IMG/VR virus record: IMGVR_UViG_3300024332_000004 | Span: 1-35,869 of that record | DNA: 35,869 nt | Reading direction: 5' to 3' (one strand) | Source: a virus | Shown here: positions 27,169-35,869 of the stretch, in pieces | How positions within the stretch are numbered: position 1 is the first letter of the stretch | Layout of the letters: every line of letters starts with the position of its first letter | Notes under the pieces: model-generated | What the model was told of the DNA's origin: nothing | The model's input: only the letters and a program-made list of their open reading frames with translations | Database searches by the model: none | Position numbers and translations under genes: made by a program

Positions 27169-30100
27169 TTATTTTGTGCCCTCGGATAAAAATGGATCAC
27201 CATCTTGACCATTTTGAGATACAGTGCTCTTTATTAATATTGGTACATTTTGACCTGTACCATTCATATTCTCAGGTTCAAAGTTTTGTATACTAAAACC
27301 GATGTTTCTAGTTCTTCCAGTATTTTCAGGTATTGGATAAACGACTACACCTGTTGGTTCTTCTTCAGGTATTTCAACAATTAATGTTTTACTGTTACCA
27401 ATAGTATCTGAAACTAATATTGATCCTGAAACCTCACCAGAGTCAAATGTTTTTTCTAGTGTTATGTATACATCACCTCCATCTCTAGGAACTGTACTAG
27501 TTGTTACATTTATAATTGCAATTTTACCATCATTTGTTTTTTCGGTTTTAAATTGACTTACTGCACCGTAAACGATCCCTGCATTGTTTTCTGCAAATGC
27601 CTTATAGTAATAGGTTGTATCATCTGCAAATGCTTTAGGACTTATAGGGTATATAAATGAATGTGGTATTTCATTAATTGTACCTGTCACTCTCCTTTCT
27701 ACAACATTTGTGTCGCCTATTTCTGGATCGTTATTTTCAGCCGATGTAACAAAACCATATTTAGTTATAGGTGATCCACCGTCTGCATTAATTATACCCT
27801 CAATCTTGTCAGTTGAATCATAAACTATCGTATCAACATCTGGAGGATTTGTACCTTGCTCACCTGTTTGTGTTGTAATATTATTTGCATATGCAGTACC
27901 TAAAGACGTAATTACATAAAGTCTTATGTGGTAGGATGTTCCAGGTGTTAAGGTTTCTATAACTGCTTGTATTGTTCCTACATCACTTCCTCCTAAAACT
28001 GTAACTTTTGTTGTATTTGACTGACCAATAGCAGGAATGGAATTTACAGATGATATTACAAAACCTTTTTCTGATAATGATCCTTCTCCTATATCTTCTA
28101 TTTCACCTTTTGCTGTTAAAGAAACCTTTGTTATATCTGTCGATTCAAAAGTTGAGATAACAGGTATAGATAATTTTTTTGATAGTATATCTACTCTTGT
28201 AGTTGTATCTTCAATTCCTTGTATGTTTAAGTTCCAATTACCAGGTTGATAATAATGTAGACTACTATCTGATCCTATTGCAGTAGCATTTGTAGATATG
28301 TTTTCAATTGGTATTTGAGTTTTCACTCCGTTGTTGTAGTAACTAAATCCATATTCTGGACTACTATTGCCAAGTTTAAATTTAAAATTAGACGTAATAG
28401 GAATTACTAAAACTCCAGTTTCTGACTCTATTGTTTTTTGTTCCTCTTGAACACCTACATAATCAGGCTCTACTAATCTTACTGGAGTAAAGTCAAATGG
28501 TACTGGGTTTTCTTTAGTACCTGAAATACCTAAAGGATTATTTACAAGGATATCTTGTTTTGGTGCAACAGTTTTTATACGCTTTAGTTTTAACTCTATT
28601 CTTGTAGCAGTTGCAGGGACTTTATCAATAGTCAATTTTCCGTTACCTGATAGATAATCTGAACTGTTTTGAACTTCAAACCCACCACTAGATGCGTTTA
28701 CTACAGTTATCTGTGATCCAGTAGGTAATTGAACAACATCGGATTCAATGTTAAAACTATAAGGACTATTAAAACTAAAATGACCTAAACCATCTACAAA
28801 GTCTACAACTGCATAAGACTCCCATGGGGATTGTACACTTACTGGTAGTTTTCCACTAAAGAATCCTGGCTCTTGTATTACTGGTGTATTAGTATGTGTT
28901 TGTACAGGGTTGTCTCCATATTTACCAGGGCCTTGTAATATTACTTCGGTCTCCCCAGTTTCTGGCATGGTAATAAGATATTCATTGTTATATGCATCGT
29001 AAGTACCTGGAATAAAACCACTTGAACTATCTGATACAATTATGTCAGATTTTTCTTTAAAGTAAGTTTTCATCTTAACATCACCAATAGGCATAAGTCC
29101 ATTAGTGTCATACTTTATTACTGTTGCATTTTTTACATCGTACCAATATGCCTTTCCTTCATTAACTGCTAGTGACTCAGGATGCAAAGTTCCAAAAGAT
29201 CCTTGTAAAGAGTTTTTAGTTCCTATAACACCTTTTGATACAGCAAGAAATTGACTACCACTAGAAGCCTGTTGGAGTTGTTGTTCTCCTAAGTATATGC
29301 TTGTAGTTTCGTTTTCTGATACTGCTAACATTACTGTACCTGTAGACTGTGTTTTAGATGTCATAGCCAAGACTCTTAATGGGCCTGTTGCATCATCTAA
29401 TCTATCTTCATCTAAGGCACTAAACTTAGACAAGCCATTAACTTTACTTCCTGGTATTTTAGTTTCACTAAATGCAATACCAGTTACTTTGTTCTGACTG
29501 CTTACGTCTTTCGGTATTAAATTTGGTCTTCCTGTTATTTGTACCCAGTTTAAAAAATAATCATCACTTGGATTCATTGATTCTGCTGAATAAGAATATT
29601 CATCTGGCTGATCAACTCTGATATCGTGATGTGTTTCCACTTTTGCCTCGGCATCATTGTTTTGTGTCAACTGACTTCTTATAGTCATATTTACAAGAGT
29701 TCCATCTGATTGACTTACTGACTGTTGAGAAGGTTCTGACTCCTCGTCTAGTATAAACATTTGATTACGACCACCGTCAGATGCAGGATCTATTGTACTT
29801 CTTCTAAAGAATATGTGATTATCCCCATGCACTGCACATATCTTTTGTCCTAGATCACTCTCCCAGTACATCTCCTCAATAGTTGCAAAGTTTTTAGTGA
29901 CTTCATTCGGATTCATTGTAACAGTCCACTCATGATGATCATCACCAAAAAGTTTATTCTGGTGCTCTTTATGGTGAATTTTAACTTCACTGTTTGCAAA
30001 AATAACTCCGTTTGGAGGAGACTGGTAATGACTATATGTTTTACTGTTTAGATTACCTAATCCAGTGTTGGGATGTTTGGCATTTACTGCCCATTTATCA

Positions 30101-32391
30101 CCAACGGTATGTCCTGTTGTGCTATCAAATTTCACCTGCACACCATCTGATAATGTTTGTAAATTTCCAGTTATAGTGGTTGTATTACCCCAGGCATGAT
30201 TTACCATCCTCTGACTGTATATTCTTTTTCTCCACTGAAACTGATCAGCATTCCCAGATGTTGATGTTATTTTTATTTCAAATCTATGATCGTTACCATT
30301 ATTATAACTTCCTGTTCCTGTGTTGGCTGACATATCATTTAATCCCTCACCATGGAAATATGGAAATCCAATGTAAGCGATTTGTCCCTTAAACGGATCA
30401 CTAGATGCATTTTCAGATCTTGCTGATGCCTCAAAAAAGTGTGGTTCAATATTAGACGTATCTGCTATTCTAGCCTTCATATAAACATCACCTATAAGTT
30501 TTCCTTGTAGGTTATCATAAGTTCTATCATTAGAACCTGGATTCATTATTTTACCCCTAACTGATTCGTAATAAAATTCGTTGGGTTGTATTTTATGTGG
30601 ACTAAATATTTCATATACAACAGAATAATCAGCATTTGCTAAAGACGTTTGCCCTAAATAATCACCACTATTAAGATCTACAAGATTTGCTAATACATAC
30701 CTACCTTGTGTTCCTGTTATAGCAAACTCCATTACATTAGAGTCTGTTATTAGTTTTATACGGTCACCCTCTTGATAACTATACCCTTGCTTATACGATG
30801 TTAAATCACCTAATCCTATTGCAATTCCTTCGTGTTCTTGAGAAAAAGAGGTGAATTCGTTTGCAGAAAATTTACCTGTTGGATCACCTTCGTCATCAAC
30901 TTTTTCTACTCTAACAGTAAAAGATTCATTACTGTCAAACTGGTAGTATCTTATCTTTGATGCTAAGTTTCCTATAGTAAAATCTTTAATTAGATTTTTA
31001 GTTCTTAATATTGAATAATGTGTTGCCCATTCAGGTATAAGACTTTTTGATGTCTCACCACTAAGATCATATGATACAAAACTATTATATGTTGTGTATG
31101 CTAAGTTTCTTTCGTTTGTAATAACCTTCATTGAGTCGTCAGTTAAAACACCTGCTGTCCTACCTGCAAAATCAAAAAACGCTAAACCAACTTGATATGC
31201 CGATGAACAAGCAAACCCTACAATACCACCTCTATCTCTAATCTCTTGATTAAATAATCCTGAGTTAAATGGTGTTACATCTACAGAAACCTGCATATCT
31301 TCAGATACCATTTTTCTTGTATTTAATAACCCCTCCTTAAAGTTTCCTAGGAATAACCTATTTCTACCTATCTCTAGTGCTTGTGCCTCGTATGGTACTG
31401 TATCATACAATTTGATACTATTAGAATCGTCTACAGAAGATCCTAATACATCATTGTAATAATCACCTTTTATTACGTTTGGAACATAACTAGTTTGTGA
31501 AATAAATTCAGACGGATGGGAGTTTCTAGTAAACTCTTTCCATACAAAATATGATGTATCTTTATCAAACTTTACAGCAAATTGTATTTTTTCTATATCA
31601 TCAGATATCCCTGTTGGTGTTGCCTCATCTAGTGGGTATCCAACTACAATTTTCTTTGACTCTTCATGGTCAGTATTGTCCATGTCCTGGTTTGGGTAGT
31701 GAGGAGTTGTAGGTGAAAAAACACTAATCTCTCCATCTCTATAAACATACCTGTAAGCAAAAGTTAAACTTCTAGATTTTAAAAAACTTGTATCTCTATC
31801 TGCATCCTCAACGACTCTTATTGTAAGAGGCATCATAGGAGGTTTTCTAATAACCGTTACTATGTTTTTTTTAATAGGCGACTCGTAAGCCTCTTCATCT
31901 GTAGAATATAATGGGTGATTTAATTTTATTCCCCTGTCTACATTTATTCTGCATGGCTCTCTATCTTTAACACCTGTCCAATAAAGCAAACCATCTATAA
32001 ATGTAATTCCAGTGATTGCCTCTGTAGGTTGAAAATTTAAACTGTAATCACTATTTAAATTAGCATCTTCTAAAACGGTGTATACAATTTCTTCATCTGA
32101 TTTATACATAAAGATGTATGAGTAACCAGATGGTTTAGTAACAAAGTAAAAAATATTATTTGTTGTAGGATCTTCGTAAGTTCCAATAACCTTATTGTTA
32201 CCACCTCCATATAATAAGCCAGAGTTTGTTACCTCTCTGTTTCCTGTTATATTTGATAGTGATCCTGACTTTCCTTCAGAAGAAGATACAACTCTAACAT
32301 TAAGAGCATCTACATTATCATCTTGCTTATGTGCAAAGTATGAATCATCAGTGTTTAAGCCTGATATAAATGTTTTTTTACTATTTTGCAT
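27169..32391 (-). CDS. Nozzle/stabilisation-like tail protein with fibronectin-type repeats, 1740 aa
   Basis: The start (SKKTFISGLNTDDSYFAHKQ, followed by NVDALNVRV and a GSLSNITGN strand) matches the opening typical of tail stabilisation/muzzle proteins of crAss-like and related podoviruses, equivalent to T7 gp12. The body is beta-rich and probably a propeller. The last ~330 residues contain two fibronectin-type-III-like repeats of the Bacteroidota style (roughly 1415-1515 and 1515-1618: SEKGFVISS..., TKYGFVTSA..., TYYYKAFAENNAGI), then a further beta domain. It has no signal peptide or membrane segment. It follows three ring-type genes, the usual order. Usual nozzle proteins are much shorter, so this one carries extra domains. 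Confidence 0.7.
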   Translation of the reverse strand: MQNSKKTFISGLNTDDSYFAHKQDDNVDALNVRVVSSSEGKSGSLSNITGNREVTNSGLLYGGGNNKVIGTYEDPTTNNIFYFVTKPSGYSYIFMYKSDEEIVYTVLEDANLNSDYSLNFQPTEAITGITFIDGLLYWTGVKDREPCRINVDRGIKLNHPLYSTDEEAYESPIKKNIVTVIRKPPMMPLTIRVVEDADRDTSFLKSRSLTFAYRYVYRDGEISVFSPTTPHYPNQDMDNTDHEESKKIVVGYPLDEATPTGISDDIEKIQFAVKFDKDTSYFVWKEFTRNSHPSEFISQTSYVPNVIKGDYYNDVLGSSVDDSNSIKLYDTVPYEAQALEIGRNRLFLGNFKEGLLNTRKMVSEDMQVSVDVTPFNSGLFNQEIRDRGGIVGFACSSAYQVGLAFFDFAGRTAGVLTDDSMKVITNERNLAYTTYNSFVSYDLSGETSKSLIPEWATHYSILRTKNLIKDFTIGNLASKIRYYQFDSNESFTVRVEKVDDEGDPTGKFSANEFTSFSQEHEGIAIGLGDLTSYKQGYSYQEGDRIKLITDSNVMEFAITGTQGRYVLANLVDLNSGDYLGQTSLANADYSVVYEIFSPHKIQPNEFYYESVRGKIMNPGSNDRTYDNLQGKLIGDVYMKARIADTSNIEPHFFEASARSENASSDPFKGQIAYIGFPYFHGEGLNDMSANTGTGSYNNGNDHRFEIKITSTSGNADQFQWRKRIYSQRMVNHAWGNTTTITGNLQTLSDGVQVKFDSTTGHTVGDKWAVNAKHPNTGLGNLNSKTYSHYQSPPNGVIFANSEVKIHHKEHQNKLFGDDHHEWTVTMNPNEVTKNFATIEEMYWESDLGQKICAVHGDNHIFFRRSTIDPASDGGRNQMFILDEESEPSQQSVSQSDGTLVNMTIRSQLTQNNDAEAKVETHHDIRVDQPDEYSYSAESMNPSDDYFLNWVQITGRPNLIPKDVSSQNKVTGIAFSETKIPGSKVNGLSKFSALDEDRLDDATGPLRVLAMTSKTQSTGTVMLAVSENETTSIYLGEQQLQQASSGSQFLAVSKGVIGTKNSLQGSFGTLHPESLAVNEGKAYWYDVKNATVIKYDTNGLMPIGDVKMKTYFKEKSDIIVSDSSSGFIPGTYDAYNNEYLITMPETGETEVILQGPGKYGDNPVQTHTNTPVIQEPGFFSGKLPVSVQSPWESYAVVDFVDGLGHFSFNSPYSFNIESDVVQLPTGSQITVVNASSGGFEVQNSSDYLSGNGKLTIDKVPATATRIELKLKRIKTVAPKQDILVNNPLGISGTKENPVPFDFTPVRLVEPDYVGVQEEQKTIESETGVLVIPITSNFKFKLGNSSPEYGFSYYNNGVKTQIPIENISTNATAIGSDSSLHYYQPGNWNLNIQGIEDTTTRVDILSKKLSIPVISTFESTDITKVSLTAKGEIEDIGEGSLSEKGFVISSVNSIPAIGQSNTTKVTVLGGSDVGTIQAVIETLTPGTSYHIRLYVITSLGTAYANNITTQTGEQGTNPPDVDTIVYDSTDKIEGIINADGGSPITKYGFVTSAENNDPEIGDTNVVERRVTGTINEIPHSFIYPISPKAFADDTTYYYKAFAENNAGIVYGAVSQFKTEKTNDGKIAIINVTTSTVPRDGGDVYITLEKTFDSGEVSGSILVSDTIGNSKTLIVEIPEEEPTGVVVYPIPENTGRTRNIGFSIQNFEPENMNGTGQNVPILIKSTVSQNGQDGDPFLSEGTK

Positions 32392-32393
32392 TC

Positions 32394-33152
32394 TTACGAT
32401 TTAATGGCAGCAAAAGTGTGAGAACGTAAAGACTTCAGTATATCATTGATTGTTAACTGATAGTTTCTACTTCTGTATCTTTTATGTGCCTGAATAAACT
32501 CTTCTTTTGCTAATTGTTTTAGGTTCATGGGAGTCATTCTATCATGCTCTGTCATTCTCCATAAAATATATCTTTCTATTGCTTCGGCAGCGTAAGCAGG
32601 TAATGTAGTACCTGTAGTTGTTTCTGTTAACCCTGTAGTAATATAATCTATCACAATATGTTTAGCCATATGTAATGAGGGATCTAACATTATTTTATTT
32701 CTTTCTGGTATAACCATAAAAGAATTTTTATATGTAGGCTTATGTCCAAAGTGCCTACCTAAGTGTTCACTTTTATCATTAGCATGAGATGCATAGTAGT
32801 ATGAATCTGATCCACCTACACCTGCACTAGACTCTACATCTGGATAAGGTATTTGATTTCCGTCAGCATCTAAATTAATTAGTCTATTGAAAGAGTCTTT
32901 CTCTATTAGTTCACTTACATATTGACCATTTTCATAACCCACTCTTATGTAGTCTACAAAATCATCTGGTATGGTCACCTCAAGATTTGCATCTACAGTT
33001 AGTTTTACAGATTTAATATTAAAAGGTGAATCGTAATTAATTTCTTTCACACCCTTTATTGCATAATGTAAAAACTGCATATAATAATGCAAAGGTCTAC
33101 TCGCTGTAAGTAAAGACGATCTAACTATTTCATCTAGTTTGTATACTTTCAT
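32394..33152 (-). CDS. Tail ring/adaptor protein (T7 gp11-like), 252 aa
   Basis: This is predicted to be a component of the ring joining head and tail. The N-terminal helices (KLDEIVRSSLLTASRPLHYY; MQFLHYAIKGVKEI) followed by IPDDFVDYIRVGYENGQ, a long beta-containing insertion and C-terminal helices (EAIERYILWRMTEHDRM; KEEFIQAHKRYRSR) follow the pattern of tail tubular/adaptor proteins in crAss-like phages and T7 gp11. It overlaps its upstream neighbour as ATGA and is followed directly by the nozzle-like gene. No catalytic function is expected. Confidence 0.65.
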   Translation of the reverse strand: MKVYKLDEIVRSSLLTASRPLHYYMQFLHYAIKGVKEINYDSPFNIKSVKLTVDANLEVTIPDDFVDYIRVGYENGQYVSELIEKDSFNRLINLDADGNQIPYPDVESSAGVGGSDSYYYASHANDKSEHLGRHFGHKPTYKNSFMVIPERNKIMLDPSLHMAKHIVIDYITTGLTETTTGTTLPAYAAEAIERYILWRMTEHDRMTPMNLKQLAKEEFIQAHKRYRSRNYQLTINDILKSLRSHTFAAIKS

Positions 33153-33778
33153 AATTGATTATTTGAATCAGAAACTTTATCTACCTGTTTTGGTAGTGCT
33201 CCTAGAATAGTTAAACACTCTTTTATTACTCCTTCTTCTAAATCAGCAGGTAGTGCTAAGTAATCATATTCTCCTATTACTGTAGGATCAACAATTAATA
33301 GTTTTAATTTTACTTGTTCTTGCTTTATGTTTACGTCCTGCACACCAAAATGAATTATACTTCCTTCTACCCAATAACCAACTTGGCCCTCAAGAAATCT
33401 TAATTGATCCTGTCTGCTGTATAAAAACCCTTGTCCTGATTGTAACGGAATAAACGCTACATCACTTTTTAATGTTTCTACAGACCAGACTCCCATATTT
33501 CTAGGTAGGTTAATTGGATGCACAGGAAGATATGCTACTGGAAGACCTGTTATTTTATCTTCCTCTATTTTTACAATATAAGTGGATATTAATGTATGAG
33601 GAGGAAATAATTCTCCTGTACCCATGTTGCCACTTACATGATCTGTTTTTAATAATCTATTTATTACCTGACCAACTAAAATGTTTATATCTTCTCTTGA
33701 TATTTCTTTATCATCAGAAGGGTTACCACCAGAGTATAGTCTAAGTATTTGGTCTGTTAACTTTCCTTTTGTTATCAT
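33149..33778 (-). CDS. Ring/head-tail connector protein, 209 aa
   Basis: This probable structural ring protein has an N-terminal helical segment (TKGKLTDQILRLYSGGNPSDD; REDINILVGQVINRLLK), then a beta-rich body with PPHTLISTYIVKI and a C-terminal helix (DLEEGVIKECLTILGAL). The KGKLTDQILRLYSGG opening is one I associate with connector proteins of Cellulophaga and crAss-like podoviruses. It overlaps both neighbours as ATGA, forming a three-gene ring cassette with the 292- and 252-aa proteins. No enzyme motif is present; the call relies on pattern memory and order. Confidence 0.6.
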   Translation of the reverse strand: MITKGKLTDQILRLYSGGNPSDDKEISREDINILVGQVINRLLKTDHVSGNMGTGELFPPHTLISTYIVKIEEDKITGLPVAYLPVHPINLPRNMGVWSVETLKSDVAFIPLQSGQGFLYSRQDQLRFLEGQVGYWVEGSIIHFGVQDVNIKQEQVKLKLLIVDPTVIGEYDYLALPADLEEGVIKECLTILGALPKQVDKVSDSNNQL

Positions 33779-34653
33779 AATCCTTCTTTGTTTTTAACCT
33801 CTGTGTACTGATAAACATTAGTGTCTTCTAAATGCACACCTAAAGATGTTAATGCTCTATTTATGACATCATTAATACAATCTTCTGGCCACCCCAAATC
33901 CTTAGATGATGACAAAGTATAAGTAGCACCTGCTGCCACTACTGTGCCATCTGCTAGAGTTAGACTATTATCTGCTGTGAAGGTTGCTGATGATGTAGTT
34001 GAACTATTATGAACAACTTTTCTTCCATCAATGACATGACTAAACTTAGGTTTAGTTGGTCTTGACAAATACATTATGTGTCCTGAATGGGTTACCTCTG
34101 GGAATATTTGAATTTTATCCCCAGAGTCCCCTAAGATACCTATTGGTGCTGTGGTTGAAGGAGAAGCAACCTGAGAAATTAATCGGTCTGCTAATTGATC
34201 TTCACTTACTATTTTTATAGATTTTTGAAAAGTTCTACTTGACGTTCCTCTATTATAAAATATAATATTATCTGTAACAGTATAGTCATCGTTTCTTGTG
34301 TTATTTAAAGTCCCAACAACATACAAGCCTAATAAGTGTAAATATTTAGGATTTTGCACACCTACTACACCTGGAGTAAAATTATTTAAATCTAATACAC
34401 CATTACTAGTTGTAGTAAATTGTTTACGAAATTTAAAATACCTAAGATCATCACTTATTTTTTGTGTTTGACCGTATGCAATAGGAGGAATAGGTCTTCC
34501 TGGTTGATGCATTTTAGGATTACTATACAACTCAACAAATTTAGACATCTGTGCTCTATCTAAAGCAGCATCAATATCTATGTGAGAGACATAACCAGTA
34601 GCCTCTTTATTAAGTATAAATACTATAAAATCATGAATCTCCTTTATTGTCAT
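33775..34653 (-). CDS. Ring/head-tail connector protein, 292 aa
   Basis: This is the first gene of the three-gene ring cassette. The start (MTIKEIHDFIVFILNKEATG, then HIDIDAALDRAQMSKFVELYSNP) and the PIPPIAYGQTQKISDDLRYFKF segment correspond to a recurrent structural protein of Bacteroidota podoviruses. The middle is beta-rich (YLHLLGLYVVG, DKIQIFPEVTHSGHIMYLSRP), and a last helix (EDCINDVINRALTSLGVHLED) resembles the end of other ring proteins. It overlaps the upstream coiled-coil gene by 23 nt and the next gene by 4 nt. Its exact position in the connector is unknown. Confidence 0.6.
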   Translation of the reverse strand: MTIKEIHDFIVFILNKEATGYVSHIDIDAALDRAQMSKFVELYSNPKMHQPGRPIPPIAYGQTQKISDDLRYFKFRKQFTTTSNGVLDLNNFTPGVVGVQNPKYLHLLGLYVVGTLNNTRNDDYTVTDNIIFYNRGTSSRTFQKSIKIVSEDQLADRLISQVASPSTTAPIGILGDSGDKIQIFPEVTHSGHIMYLSRPTKPKFSHVIDGRKVVHNSSTTSSATFTADNSLTLADGTVVAAGATYTLSSSKDLGWPEDCINDVINRALTSLGVHLEDTNVYQYTEVKNKEGL

Positions 34654-34915
34654 CTTTCTCTACATTTGTAGAAGACTGTTCAACAATTTCTCCTGTCATT
34701 ACATCAATTTGGCAATCTCCATAACTTTCTTTTAAATCTTCAGATAATTTTTTCATCTCTTCGCTTACATCTGTAAACTCTACTTTTAAGTCTGAAACTC
34801 TTTTATCTAAATCTCCTTGCATTAATTGTGTATCTCCAAGAGCAATCTTAATGTCAATCTGCTTCTTGTTTAATTCTTGAATTTGTTCTAGGTGTTTTTT
34901 ACTAACTTTTTTCAT
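34631..34915 (-). CDS. Coiled-coil virion-region protein, 94 aa
   Basis: This is an almost entirely helical protein: MKKVSKKHLEQIQELNKKQ continuing into DLKVEFTDVSEEMKKLSEDL with heptad spacing, then an acidic tail (DGEIVEQ-like, ending DDNKGDS). It has no membrane segment. It overlaps the ring gene by 23 nt, so it is translated with it. Small coiled-coil proteins occur at this position in related phages, possibly as chaperone or scaffold, but I recognise no family. Confidence 0.55.
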   Translation of the reverse strand: MKKVSKKHLEQIQELNKKQIDIKIALGDTQLMQGDLDKRVSDLKVEFTDVSEEMKKLSEDLKESYGDCQIDVMTGEIVEQSSTNVEKDDNKGDS

Positions 34916-34957
34916 TTTAAAATAATTTAATTGTTACTTATTGTTTGCTCTACAAAT

Positions 34958-34975
34958 AAAAGAATTTATTCTTTT
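34958..34975. terminator. Perfect 8-bp hairpin in late-operon gap
   Basis: AAAAGAAT and ATTCTTTT flank a 2-nt spacer in the 105-nt gap between two - strand genes. Read on either strand it gives an A/T-rich stem with T residues on the 3' arm. It is weak in G/C, so attenuation, RNA processing or a protein-binding site are alternatives. Confidence 0.4.
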
Positions 34976-35011
34976 AGAGTGATTATTATTTATACTTGGT
35001 TGTTGAATTAA

Positions 35012-35028
35012 GAAAGTGTTTTACTTTC
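35012..35028 (-). terminator. Hairpin overlapping stop codon of virion gene
   Basis: GAAAGT and ACTTTC pair across a 5-nt loop. On the - strand the TAA stop of the gene ending at 35021 lies in the loop, and the stem is followed by a short T/A stretch. It may terminate part of the late transcript after an abundant virion protein, or stabilise the mRNA end. Confidence 0.4.
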
Positions 35029-35683
35029 TAGGTTGACAGTAGATATTTGAAACCTCAAAACTTGTATATGTTTTACCACCGTTGTACATAGTAAAGTAAA
35101 CGTACATACCTTTAGATCCATTAATAGTTAATGTGCTTTCTCCACCTTTTTCTACTTCAGCATAAAGTGTCCATTCTTTTGCTACAGTGGGATTGTATCT
35201 GGGATCTCCTTCTGGATCTATATAAACTTTAAGACTACCTAGTTCACTTTTTGCAACATCTATTAGCATTTGATCAAAAGTGTCGTCCAGAAATTGTAAC
35301 CTAAAGTAATTGTGTTGAATTTTATCAAAGCCTGATAATTGAAAAGATTTACCACTAAGTTTAGATTCTGACGTACCAGTGCCATCCGTAAACTCCTGCA
35401 TACTATAATTAATTAAATCAATATACTCAGCAGGTGATGCATCGTGATCATAACTAAACCATTGACTAAAACGGTCTACATTAGCACCAGTATCTCCAGG
35501 ATAATGTTCGCTATTTGTGTTAGTCACATCGTAAGAAATAACACTTCCATAGTCTTTACCACCATTTATTAGATCTTGTAATGATATAGCACCTGGAATA
35601 TCTACACTAGCATTATAGTTATTTTCTGATTTCTCTTTAGATAACCCTGATAAACTTATTTCTCCGTCTGATGGTACTGCCAT
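35021..35683 (-). CDS. Putative virion structural protein, 220 aa
   Basis: The opening MAVPSDGEISLSGLSKEKSE followed by SVDIPGAISLQDLINGG is a pattern I associate with small virion proteins of phages infecting flavobacteria, where SG-x-ISL-x-DL strings recur. The rest is beta-rich and acidic, with a C-terminal strand region (GMYVYFTMYNGGKTYTSFEV) and a terminal CQPRK. It has no signal peptide. Its ATG overlaps the stop of the truncated gene on the right (TAATG). A 105-nt gap with two hairpins follows, so it may be expressed at a different level from the tail genes. A head decoration or tail-associated protein are options. Confidence 0.55.
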   Translation of the reverse strand: MAVPSDGEISLSGLSKEKSENNYNASVDIPGAISLQDLINGGKDYGSVISYDVTNTNSEHYPGDTGANVDRFSQWFSYDHDASPAEYIDLINYSMQEFTDGTGTSESKLSGKSFQLSGFDKIQHNYFRLQFLDDTFDQMLIDVAKSELGSLKVYIDPEGDPRYNPTVAKEWTLYAEVEKGGESTLTINGSKGMYVYFTMYNGGKTYTSFEVSNIYCQPRK

Positions 35684-35869
35684 TATTCTGATATTTCATT
35701 CCATGGTAATGGAGTTTCTACAAATTTCTCGGCTTCTTCTAGTTCTATTTGTTCATCTAAAATTAGAATCGCTGTGTTTCTTTCATCGTCCTGGTTTACC
35801 CAATTTTGAACCTCACCTTTATCTATATCTATGAACTGCTTAAAATCTTCTGTAGGAGGCTCTAGGTCT
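35683..35869 (-). CDS. C-terminal end of a truncated late gene
   Basis: An open - strand frame enters from the right edge and stops at 35683-35685 (TAA, sharing a base with the next ATG). The visible 61 residues are acidic, with FIDIDKGEVQNWVNQDDE, then ILILDEQIELEEAEKFVE and a terminal PLPWNEISE. It is probably a late or virion gene from its position. No family can be assigned from this fragment. Confidence 0.55.
   Translation of the reverse strand, partial: DLEPPTEDFKQFIDIDKGEVQNWVNQDDERNTAILILDEQIELEEAEKFVETPLPWNEISE

Noticed and set aside
7128-35028. 14-nt match AGTGTTTTACTTTC at 7128-7141 and 35015-35028
   Set aside because: A match of this length is expected by chance in 36 kb of AT-rich sequence, and the contexts differ in function and strand.
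1-35869. CRISPR array, insertion sequence or diversity-generating retroelement
   Set aside because: No regularly spaced repeats, transposase or reverse transcriptase were seen on either strand.

Overview
The window reads as part of an AT-rich tailed-phage genome with short-tailed (podovirus) architecture. The likely host is a member of the Bacteroidota, probably a flavobacterium. Host evidence: two small OB-fold proteins of the DUF3127 type, which is largely a Bacteroidota family; start sites with A/T-rich leaders and no Shine-Dalgarno sequence; and tail genes resembling those of crAss-like and Cellulophaga podoviruses. A tyrosine integrase suggests a temperate phage or a descendant of one. 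No terminase, portal, major capsid, DNA polymerase or RNA polymerase gene is visible. Head and packaging genes would be expected beyond the right edge, where a gene is cut off.

Layout. Genes on the + strand fill positions 156-12905 and genes on the - strand fill 12902-35869. The two blocks converge and overlap by 4 nt. (1) 1-3909: mostly small uncharacterised early genes, a tRNA-Arg(UCU), and a recurring 19-nt AT-rich element placed directly on start codons. (2) 3910-6328: a promoter/operator-like palindrome, a small conserved phage protein, a stand-alone DnaA domain IV-like protein, a possible HTH protein and the integrase. (3) 6329-12905: recombination and replication. This holds a putative annealing protein, a YqaJ exonuclease preceded by a long stem-loop leader, a winged-helix replication protein, a primase-helicase, a PD-(D/E)XK nuclease, two OB-fold proteins and an Nmad1-type protein. 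(4) - strand 12902-14362: lysis genes (3TM holin, membrane/coiled-coil protein, two tiny ORFs, T7-lysozyme-like amidase). (5) - strand 14363-25237: three proteins in the order and relative size of T7 gp14, gp15 and gp16, the last a 2815-residue protein with an HEFGH metallopeptidase motif. (6) - strand 25225-34915: cupin-like protein, lectin-like tail protein, 1740-residue nozzle-like protein and three ring/adaptor-like proteins. (7) The right end: a virion-like protein and the C-terminal end of a truncated gene.

How it may work together (inference). Early genes with the shared leader would act on the host, and the DnaA-like and HTH/integrase section would handle the replication and lysogeny decision. 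The exonuclease/annealing pair with primase-helicase and OB-fold proteins would support replication using a host polymerase. The - strand operon builds the tail and ejection machine and ends in lysis. Function calls rest on motifs read by eye; no database search was possible.
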